Shown here: positions 1 through 5,344 of the stretch, piece by piece
How positions within the stretch are numbered: the first letter of the stretch is position 1
Layout of the letters: each line of letters starts with the position of its first letter
DNA from: Acidobacteriota bacterium
GTDB lineage: Bacteria > Acidobacteriota > Terriglobia > Acidiferrales > 2-02-FULL-67-57
DNA length: 5,344 nt
Direction of reading: 5' to 3'
Assembly (NCBI GenBank): GCA_016189965.1
Contig: JACPRL010000194.1
Location: 1 to 5,344 of the forward strand
Notes under the pieces: model-generated
The model's database searches: none
Told to the model about the DNA's origin: nothing
Seen by the model: the letters and a program-made list of their open reading frames with translations, nothing else
Made by a program: the position numbers and the translations under genes

Positions 1-356
1 TCCTCGGGCCGCGTGCCGCGCCCGCCGCCTTCCCAACTGATGTCGTAGTTCTGGCAGAAGACGCAGCGCAGGTTGCACCAGCCGAAGAAAATCGTGCCCG
101 AGCCGTTCCAGCCCCGCAGGCAGTCCTCTTCGCCGAAGTGGGCGAAGTAGCTGCTCACCACAGCGTAGCGACCGGTCTTGCAGACGGCGAATTTGTCTGC
201 GAGGCGGTTGACGTGGCAGTCGCGCGGGCAGAGCGTGCAGTCGGCGAGCAGGCCGAGGGCGCGCTCGACCGGGCGCTTCAACTCGCCTGATTCGTACAGG
301 CGCAGATAGGCCGGGGTGAACTGGCTTCGTTCTGCATTCAATCCCATGCTTACCAT
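1..356 (-). CDS. Radical SAM protein, PflX-like (COG1313-type), 5' part only
   Basis: About 118 codons are visible before the gene runs off the left edge. The protein has the radical SAM cluster motif CxxxCxxC (C94, C98, C101, in the context CNLRCVFCQNYDIS), which binds the 4Fe-4S cluster that cleaves S-adenosylmethionine. Upstream of it lies a second cysteine group, C40-x2-C43-PR-x-C47 with C59, typical of the PflX group of pyruvate-formate-lyase-activating-enzyme-like proteins. The substrate of this group is not established. A tryptophan (W93) precedes the first cluster cysteine. Start choice: ATG at 356 has AGG five bases upstream and sits just before the FTPAYLRLYESGEL stretch, where I expect the family to begin. 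ATG at 347 is possible. A further in-frame ATG at 467 has no ribosome binding site and would overlap the dnaK promoter. The family is usually around 300 residues or more, so most of the barrel lies outside. Family assignment is from motifs only. Confidence 0.85.
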   Translation of the reverse strand, partial: MVSMGLNAERSQFTPAYLRLYESGELKRPVERALGLLADCTLCPRDCHVNRLADKFAVCKTGRYAVVSSYFAHFGEEDCLRGWNGSGTIFFGWCNLRCVFCQNYDISWEGGGRGTRPE

Positions 357-371
357 CTCAACCTGCCCTGT

Positions 372-389
372 GGGGATATTGTACTCCCC
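372..389 (-). promoter_or_regulatory. Inverted repeat flanking a possible -10 box for the leftward radical SAM gene
   Basis: Read on the - strand, GGGGA and TCCCC form a perfect 5-bp inverted repeat around an 8-nt centre. The centre contains TACAAT (383-378), a 5/6 match to the sigma70 -10 box. It lies about 20 nt before the preferred ATG, so the leader would be very short. I see no good -35 box 16-18 nt upstream. The arrangement looks like an operator around a -10 box, but could be chance. Confidence 0.3.
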
Positions 390-403
390 CGTGGCAAGGA
401 AAC

Positions 404-419
404 CGATGCTTCGGCATTG
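404..419. other. Short hairpin with UUCG tetraloop
   Basis: CGATGC and GCATTG pair around TTCG, giving a six-pair stem with one G-T wobble and the stable C(UUCG)G loop on the + strand. It lies between the two divergent genes and no T-run follows, so it is not a clear intrinsic terminator. It is upstream of the proposed dnaK transcription start. Confidence 0.35.
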
Positions 420-447
420 TTCAAGAGCTGCTGCAGGACATGAAGGG

Positions 448-468
448 CTTGACAAAGATTCGCTCATA
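448..468 (+). promoter_or_regulatory. Degenerate HAIR-like operator (candidate HspR site)
   Basis: HspR of Actinobacteria binds the HAIR element CTTGAGT-N7-ACTCAAG. Here CTTGACA-N7-GCTCATA has exactly the right spacing and matches 9 of 14 positions, including CTTGA on the left and CTCA on the right. It overlaps the -35 box of the dnaK promoter, where a repressor site would act, and an hspR gene ends the same operon. Against it, only the TGA/TCA core is truly symmetric, and a 9/14 match in about 200 nt is not rare by chance. The support comes from position and context. Confidence 0.35.
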
Positions 469-477
469 TAGCATAGT
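449..477 (+). promoter_or_regulatory. Candidate sigma70-like promoter of the dnaK operon
   Basis: A perfect -35 hexamer TTGACA (449-454) is followed after 17 nt by CATAGT (472-477), a 4/6 match to the -10 box. TATAGC and TAGTAT nearby are alternatives with worse spacing. Transcription would start near 484, giving a leader of about 90 nt. There is no convincing sigma32-type -10 box and no CIRCE element, which fits HspR control of a housekeeping promoter. Confidence 0.5.
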
Positions 478-508
478 ATGAACGGACTAAGTGGTCGGAT
501 GGACGAAA

Positions 509-539
509 GCAAGAAAGTGTAGCATTATCTTAATCTTGC
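509..539 (+). other. Inverted repeat in the dnaK 5' leader
   Basis: GCAAGA (509-514) and TCTTGC (534-539) are perfect complements separated by 19 nt, within the predicted untranslated leader of dnaK. The stem could form in the mRNA, but its AT-rich loop and modest length make its significance uncertain. It ends 15 nt before the ribosome binding site and does not sequester it. Confidence 0.3.
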
Positions 540-554
540 AGCGAAAGCTCTCTT

Positions 555-564
555 AGGAGGGAGG
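555..564 (+). promoter_or_regulatory. Strong ribosome binding site for dnaK
   Basis: AGGAGGGAGG is strongly complementary to the 16S rRNA 3' end. Its last GGAGG ends 10 nt before the ATG at 575. It fixes the dnaK start and suits a highly expressed protein. Confidence 0.8.
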
Positions 565-574
565 TTAAACAGCG

Positions 575-2491
<1,917 letters not shown>

Positions 2492-2512
2492 AGTCCCGGG
2501 AGCGCTACCCCG

Positions 2513-2920
2513 ATGACGGGAGACGAAGAACGCAACCACGCGCCGGAGCAATGGGAGGAGGCTCCGCTCAGCTCGCGCATCCAGCGGACCGGCCCGCCGG
2601 TGAAGATTCGTTTGCTCGGGGACGGCGGCGCCATCTACCAGGCCCCCCTGAACGCCGGGCCCAACCGGCTGTGGCGCAGCCTGTTTCTGGAGCAGACGGA
2701 GTACAAGTTGGATTTCGTCCCTTCGCTGGTGCGCTTCACCTACCAGCCGCCCGCGGTCAACTTCGAAGCCCAGGAGTGGCAGTTCAAGGACCGGCTGCGC
2801 CTGATTGACGCCTGGCTTGAGGCCACCAACCGCCGCTGCGCGCGCCCTCCCAGCCGCGGCCCGGGCGGTCCCCTCGATACCGAATCGCGCGAGCCCGGCC
2901 GACCGGCGGACCCGGAATAG
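2513..2920 (+). CDS. Hypothetical protein in the grpE position between dnaK and dnaJ
   Basis: A 135-residue protein I do not recognise. It starts 21 nt after dnaK and ends 2 nt before dnaJ, so it is clearly part of the operon. GGGAG at 2498-2502 is a suitable ribosome binding site for ATG 2513, and codons are G/C-ending like those of its neighbours, which supports a real gene. The N-terminus (1-25) is acidic and polar. The core (about 26-108) mixes likely beta strands, such as VKIRLLGDGGAIYQAPL, with aromatic residues (W54, W89, W101 and several Phe/Tyr) and a probable helix at about 91-106. The tail (109-135) is Pro/Gly/Arg-rich and probably disordered. There is no signal peptide, membrane segment or metal motif. 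GrpE usually sits here, but GrpE is larger and has a long N-terminal coiled coil and a C-terminal beta wing, neither of which I see. A co-chaperone or regulatory role is only an inference from position. Confidence 0.8.
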   Translation: MTGDEERNHAPEQWEEAPLSSRIQRTGPPVKIRLLGDGGAIYQAPLNAGPNRLWRSLFLEQTEYKLDFVPSLVRFTYQPPAVNFEAQEWQFKDRLRLIDAWLEATNRRCARPPSRGPGGPLDTESREPGRPADPE

Positions 2921-2922
2921 AG

Positions 2923-4077
2923 ATGCCGACGACGGCGACGAAGACTGACTACTACGAGGTGCTGGGGGTCAAGCGCGGTGCCTCGCCCCAGGAGCTCCGC
3001 AAGGCCTACCGGCGGCTGGCGCGCAAGTGCCACCCCGACGTCAACCCGGGCGACAAATCGGCCGAGGAGCGCTTCAAGCAGATTCAGGAAGCCTACGAAG
3101 TCCTGAGCGACCCCAACAAACGGAAGCTCTACGACCAATACGGCTTCTACTCCGAGCAGTTCAAGCCCGGGCAGGGGCCGGCGGGGGCAGGCGGCTTCGG
3201 GTTCGACTTCAGCGGGTTCGACTTCTCGGAGTTCGGCGGCGGGCGCAGCACGAGCTTCCGCGACATCTTTTCGGATTTCTTTTCTCGCTTCGCCGGGGGG
3301 CCGGCCGAACGCCCGACGGAGCCGCAACGGGGCAGCGACCTCGAGTATCAGGTCGAGATCAGCTTTTGGGACTCGATTCGCGGCACGGTGCGCAAGCTGG
3401 CGATTTCGCGCCTGGAGGCGTGCGCGGCGTGCCACGGCACTGGCGCGGTCGGCGGACCTTCGACCTGCAGCGCTTGCGGCGGGCGCGGCCAGGTGGTCCA
3501 AGCCGCCGGCACGATGCGCTTCAATATGACCTGCACGCGGTGCGGCGGCTCGGGGCGCGTGCGGACGATGTGCCGGCACTGCAACGGGGAAGGGTGCGTG
3601 CAGCGGGCGGAGACGATTGAGGTTCGGATTCCCGCCGGGGTCGCCGACGGCTCGCGGGTGCGGGTGGCGGGCAAGGGCAACGCCGGAGTGCAGGGCGGCG
3701 CGCCCGGCGACCTCTACATCATCACCCGCGTGCGCCCGCACGAGTTCTTCGAGCGCCGCGGCGACAACATCCACACCGTCGTGCCCGTCACGGTCAGCGA
3801 GGCGGCGCTGGGGGCAAAGATCGAAGTGCCGACGATTGACGGCCGCGCCTTGCTCAAGGTTCCCCCCGGGACGCAGTCGGGGCAGCGGTTCCGCCTGCGG
3901 GAGAAGGGGGCGCCGTCGCTGCGCACGGGACGGCGGGGCGACCACTATGTCGAAGTCCGCATCGTGCTTCCCGAGGTGATGGACGAGCGGCAGAAGCAGC
4001 TACTGCGGGATTTTTCCAAGCTGACGCGCGAAGACCCGCGGGCGAAGATTCACGCCGCAGCTTCGCGCGGAGGGTAG
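2923..4077 (+). CDS. dnaJ: Co-chaperone DnaJ (type I Hsp40)
   Basis: Cytosolic Hsp40 of 384 residues that delivers substrates to DnaK and stimulates its ATPase. The J domain spans about 8-75 with the essential HPD at 37-39. A Gly/Phe-rich linker (about 83-128) includes a repeated FDFSGFDFSEF pattern. The zinc-binding domain has four CxxCxGxG repeats (C167/C170, C182/C185, C204/C207, C217/C220), binding two zinc ions, so this is a type I DnaJ and not a CbpA-like protein. C-terminal substrate-binding domains follow from about 230, including the usual GDLYI and PPGTQSGQRFRLREKG stretches. Length is normal. The start has only a weak GGA about 6 nt upstream and lies 2 nt after the preceding stop, so translational coupling to the upstream gene is likely. 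It is the second chaperone of the operon. Confidence 0.97.
   Translation: MPTTATKTDYYEVLGVKRGASPQELRKAYRRLARKCHPDVNPGDKSAEERFKQIQEAYEVLSDPNKRKLYDQYGFYSEQFKPGQGPAGAGGFGFDFSGFDFSEFGGGRSTSFRDIFSDFFSRFAGGPAERPTEPQRGSDLEYQVEISFWDSIRGTVRKLAISRLEACAACHGTGAVGGPSTCSACGGRGQVVQAAGTMRFNMTCTRCGGSGRVRTMCRHCNGEGCVQRAETIEVRIPAGVADGSRVRVAGKGNAGVQGGAPGDLYIITRVRPHEFFERRGDNIHTVVPVTVSEAALGAKIEVPTIDGRALLKVPPGTQSGQRFRLREKGAPSLRTGRRGDHYVEVRIVLPEVMDERQKQLLRDFSKLTREDPRAKIHAAASRGG
4069..4074 (+). promoter_or_regulatory. Ribosome binding site for hspR inside the dnaJ 3' end
   Basis: GGAGGG immediately precedes the dnaJ stop codon and lies 7 nt before ATG 4082. It supports that start over the downstream in-frame ATGs at 4127 and 4142, and places hspR translation under close coupling with dnaJ. 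Confidence 0.65.
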
Positions 4078-4081
4078 GCGG

Positions 4082-4534
4082 ATGCCACGCCGAGCCAAGA
4101 AAGGCACCACGCCCAAGAGACGGCGGATGCGCGTGGGCTACATGATCAGTGCCGTGGCGGAGAAGTACAGCCTCCATCCGCAGACGCTGCGGCTCTACGA
4201 GCGGGAAGGGTTGCTCAAGCCGTCGCGCTCGGAGGGGAACACGCGGCTCTACACCCAGGAAGACCTGGCGCGGCTGGAAGTGATTCTGAGCCTGACGCGC
4301 GAGCTGGGGGTGAACCTGGCGGGGGTCGAGGTCGTGCTCAACATGCGGGCCAAGATGGAGGAGTTGCGGGGCGAGGTGCAACGGTTTGTGGAGTTCGTGA
4401 ACCAGGAGCTGGAGCGGATGCGCGACCGGGCGATGCAGGAGCGCTTCCGCACGGCGCTGGTGCGCGTCGGCCCGCGCGTCGGCCGCGAAGCGCGGCAGCC
4501 GGAGAGCGAAGCGGCCGAGGTGAAGGCGTCCTAA
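4082..4534 (+). CDS. hspR: MerR-family heat shock repressor HspR
   Basis: A 150-residue MerR-family DNA-binding protein. The winged helix-turn-helix spans about 20-88: MISAVAEKYSLHPQTLRLYE for the helix-turn-helix, then a wing (SEGNTRLYTQEDL), then LTRELGVNLAGVEVVLNM. HPQTLRxYE and GVNLAG are hallmarks of HspR rather than of metal- or drug-sensing MerR proteins. A probable coiled coil (about 88-122) would mediate dimerisation. There are no cysteines, which argues against metal or redox sensing. The N-terminus is strongly basic (8 Lys/Arg in the first 15 residues). In Streptomyces, HspR represses the dnaK operon by binding HAIR elements with DnaK as co-repressor, and the same autoregulation is likely here. 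It starts 4 nt after dnaJ and is the last gene of the operon. No canonical intrinsic terminator follows directly. Confidence 0.93.
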   Translation: MPRRAKKGTTPKRRRMRVGYMISAVAEKYSLHPQTLRLYEREGLLKPSRSEGNTRLYTQEDLARLEVILSLTRELGVNLAGVEVVLNMRAKMEELRGEVQRFVEFVNQELERMRDRAMQERFRTALVRVGPRVGREARQPESEAAEVKAS

Positions 4535-4540
4535 TTGAAA

Positions 4541-4570
4541 CCACAGATGCACGCAGATGAACACAGATAA
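4541..4570. repeat. Three 10-nt tandem units (CACAGATG-type intergenic repeat)
   Basis: Three imperfect units follow one another exactly: CCACAGATGC, ACGCAGATGA and ACACAGATAA, each with CAGAT at the same position. It lies just after hspR. I recognise this kind of sequence as an intergenic dispersed repeat found in several bacterial groups. Read on the opposite strand it gives the peptide VFICVHLWF, which appears in many spurious gene calls. Whether other copies exist in this genome cannot be seen here. Confidence 0.55.
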
Positions 4571-4624
4571 GAGACAAATCACGACAGAGCGCAGCCTCGG
4601 GACGCCAGAATGGCTGAAAAGCAG

Positions 4625-4659
4625 ATTCCTCGCCGCCAGGGCAGGCAAGGGCTCGGAAT
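4625..4659. repeat. REP-like imperfect palindrome
   Basis: ATTCC (4625-4629) pairs with GGAAT (4655-4659). After a symmetric 2x2 mismatch, GCC (4632-4634) pairs with GGC (4650-4652), giving an eight-pair imperfect hairpin around a purine-rich loop. Its ends (AGATTCCTCG and CTCGGAATGACA) resemble dispersed intergenic palindromes I associate with Acidobacteriota and some other phyla. It may also act as an mRNA 3'-end hairpin for the chaperone operon. Confidence 0.4.
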
Positions 4660-4660
4660 G

Positions 4661-4690
4661 ACAGGTTGCGGTGTTTTAAAGCACGCCTGT
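4661..4690. other. Nested inverted repeat after hspR, possible weak terminator
   Basis: ACAGG (4661-4665) and CCTGT (4686-4690) are perfect complements. They enclose a near-palindrome GTGTTTTAAAGCAC (4671-4684) with one off-centre mismatch pair. The RNA could fold into a stem with an internal bulge. No T-run follows, so it is not a classical intrinsic terminator. It lies between the end of the chaperone operon and the fbp promoter, where a transcript end or an operator would be expected. Confidence 0.3.
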
Positions 4691-4710
4691 AGGGGGCGCG
4701 AGGAGAAGGC

Positions 4711-4739
4711 TGGACGTGTCGGCGCGGGTTTTTTATAAT
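4711..4739 (+). promoter_or_regulatory. Sigma70-like promoter of fbp
   Basis: TGGACG (4711-4716, 4/6 match to the -35 box) and a perfect TATAAT (4734-4739) are separated by exactly 17 nt. Transcription would start near 4746, giving a leader of about 84 nt. The six-T run just before the -10 box belongs to the spacer. This makes fbp a transcription unit separate from the chaperone operon. Confidence 0.65.
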
Positions 4740-4740
4740 T

Positions 4741-4779
4741 GGGATTGCGTGGCATTCGTCCTAGTGGGGATTCCATTCG
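4741..4779. repeat. Split direct repeat in the fbp leader
   Basis: GGGATT followed by CATTCG occurs twice in the same order: 4741-4746 with 4753-4758, and 4767-4772 with 4774-4779. The gap is 6 nt in the first copy and 1 nt in the second. It lies around and just after the expected transcription start, where a regulator could bind, but the difference in gap weakens that reading. Confidence 0.3.
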
Positions 4780-4784
4780 CATCG

Positions 4785-4809
4785 AGCGCGCGCTGCGCCA
4801 AGAATTCTT
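4785..4809. other. Two adjacent perfect 10-bp palindromes upstream of fbp
   Basis: AGCGCGCGCT (4785-4794) and AAGAATTCTT (4800-4809) are both perfectly self-complementary and only 5 nt apart, in the leader just before the ribosome binding site. They could be protein-binding sites or weak RNA hairpins. No known regulator motif is recognised. Confidence 0.35.
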
Positions 4810-4817
4810 AGTCATGA

Positions 4818-4824
4818 GGGGAGG
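4818..4824 (+). promoter_or_regulatory. Ribosome binding site for fbp
   Basis: GGGGAGG ends 5 nt before ATG 4830 and decides this start. The ATG at 4814 is in another frame and overlaps this site. Confidence 0.75.
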
Positions 4825-4829
4825 TCGAG

Positions 4830-5344
4830 ATGAAAATCACCATCAGCGTCATCAAGGCCGACGTAGGGTCGATTGGCGGCCACATGGTGCCCTCGCGCCG
4901 CCTGATTGAGGCGGTCGAAGAGCTGGTAACCCAGAAGGGCGCCGGGCTGCTGATTGACCACTTCATCAGCCACACCGGCGACGACGTCGCCATCCTGATG
5001 ACCCACACGCGCGGCCTGGGCGACTCGAGAGTCCACAAGCTGGCCTGGGACGCCTTTCTGGCCGGGACCGAAGAAGCCAAGCTGCAGGGCCTCTACGGCG
5101 CCGGCCAGGACTTGCTGAAGGACGCCTTCAGCGGCAACGTGCGCGGCATGGGGCCGGAGGTGGCGGAGCTGGAGACAGAGGAGCGGCCGAACGAGCCCTT
5201 TCTCTTCTTCGCCGCCGACAAGACCGACCCGGGGGCCTTCAACCTGCCGCTTTATTTGGCCTTCGCCGACGTGATGAACACGCCGGGGCTGATCCTTTCG
5301 CCCAAGATGTCCAAGGGCTTCAAGTTCGTCATCATGGACGTGAA
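4830..5344 (+). CDS. fbp: Fructose-1,6-bisphosphate aldolase/phosphatase (archaeal-type FBPase), 5' part
   Basis: The first 171 residues are visible; the family is usually 360-400 long, so the gene runs off the right edge. This bifunctional gluconeogenic enzyme joins glyceraldehyde-3-phosphate and dihydroxyacetone phosphate into fructose 1,6-bisphosphate and then removes the 1-phosphate to give fructose 6-phosphate. The N-terminus SVIKADVGSIGGH carries the expected Mg-binding D11 and H18. HTGDD supplies D51/D52, LYGAGQD supplies Y89 and Q93, and ADKT supplies D130/K131. TRGLGD, AFSGNVRGMGPEVAELE, ERPNEP, GAFNLPLY and GFKF are also characteristic. The Schiff-base lysine and its partner tyrosine (about residues 230) lie outside, so bifunctionality is inferred from the family. 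The HMVPSRRL stretch after H18 differs from the archaeal HHIVHPD pattern. It is transcribed from its own promoter. Confidence 0.93.
   Translation, partial: MKITISVIKADVGSIGGHMVPSRRLIEAVEELVTQKGAGLLIDHFISHTGDDVAILMTHTRGLGDSRVHKLAWDAFLAGTEEAKLQGLYGAGQDLLKDAFSGNVRGMGPEVAELETEERPNEPFLFFAADKTDPGAFNLPLYLAFADVMNTPGLILSPKMSKGFKFVIMDV

Noticed and set aside
357..574. CIRCE element or sigma32 promoter upstream of dnaK
   Set aside because: No TTAGCACTC-N9-GAGTGCTAA and no properly spaced sigma32-type -10 box were found; control by HspR fits better.
2513..2920. The 135-aa protein as a divergent GrpE
   Set aside because: Too short, no long N-terminal coiled coil, no GrpE C-terminal motif; only the gene position suggests it.
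2740..3945. 401-codon antisense frame over dnaJ
   Set aside because: Low-complexity Arg/Ala/Pro composition, no recognisable domain, and entirely opposite the clearly conserved dnaJ.
3854..4648. 264-codon - strand frame over hspR and the following gap
   Set aside because: It spans the dnaJ end, hspR and the tandem repeat; the VFICVHLWF peptide in it comes from the intergenic repeat.
4721..4734. GC-rich stretch followed by six T as an intrinsic terminator
   Set aside because: I could not form a convincing stem ending at the T-run, and the Ts lead directly into a perfect TATAAT with a properly spaced -35 box, so a promoter is the better reading.
4610..4738. 42-codon + strand frame in the gap before fbp
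   Set aside because: No ribosome binding site, it crosses two palindromes and the fbp promoter, and its Arg/Gly-rich product has no recognisable features.

Overview
This is a GC-rich bacterial window with G or C at most third codon positions. It is built around an HspR-type DnaK chaperone operon: dnaK, an unrecognised 135-aa gene, dnaJ and hspR, all on the + strand. The unknown gene and dnaJ, and dnaJ and hspR, are separated by only 2 and 4 nt. The flanks are a partial radical SAM gene running off the left edge on the - strand and a partial bifunctional fructose-1,6-bisphosphate aldolase/phosphatase gene running off the right edge on the + strand.

Source organism (inference): DnaK carries the extra segment in its ATPase domain that is typical of diderm (Gram-negative) bacteria. 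The operon order with a terminal MerR-family HspR is best known from Actinobacteria. This combination, together with the archaeal-type FBP aldolase/phosphatase, a PflX-like radical SAM protein and intergenic repeats of a type I associate with Acidobacteriota, suggests Acidobacteriota or another deep, GC-rich diderm lineage. The phylum call is tentative.

Layout. 1-356: 5' part of a radical SAM gene (- strand). 357-574: divergent intergenic region with a plausible sigma70-like dnaK promoter (449-477), a degenerate HAIR-like HspR operator overlapping its -35 box (448-468), a possible -10 box for the leftward gene inside an inverted repeat (372-389), a UUCG-capped hairpin, an inverted repeat in the dnaK leader and a strong ribosome binding site. 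575-4534: the chaperone operon. 4535-4829: a 295-nt non-coding gap with a 10-nt-period repeat, two imperfect palindromes, a good promoter (4711-4739), a direct repeat and two perfect 10-bp palindromes. 4830-5344: start of fbp.

How it works together: DnaK and DnaJ form an Hsp70/Hsp40 folding pair. HspR, by analogy with Streptomyces, would repress the operon with DnaK as co-repressor, so that unfolded protein titrating DnaK relieves repression. The most notable feature is that the place usually held by grpE is taken by a small protein that does not look like GrpE. The fbp gene has its own promoter and belongs to gluconeogenesis.
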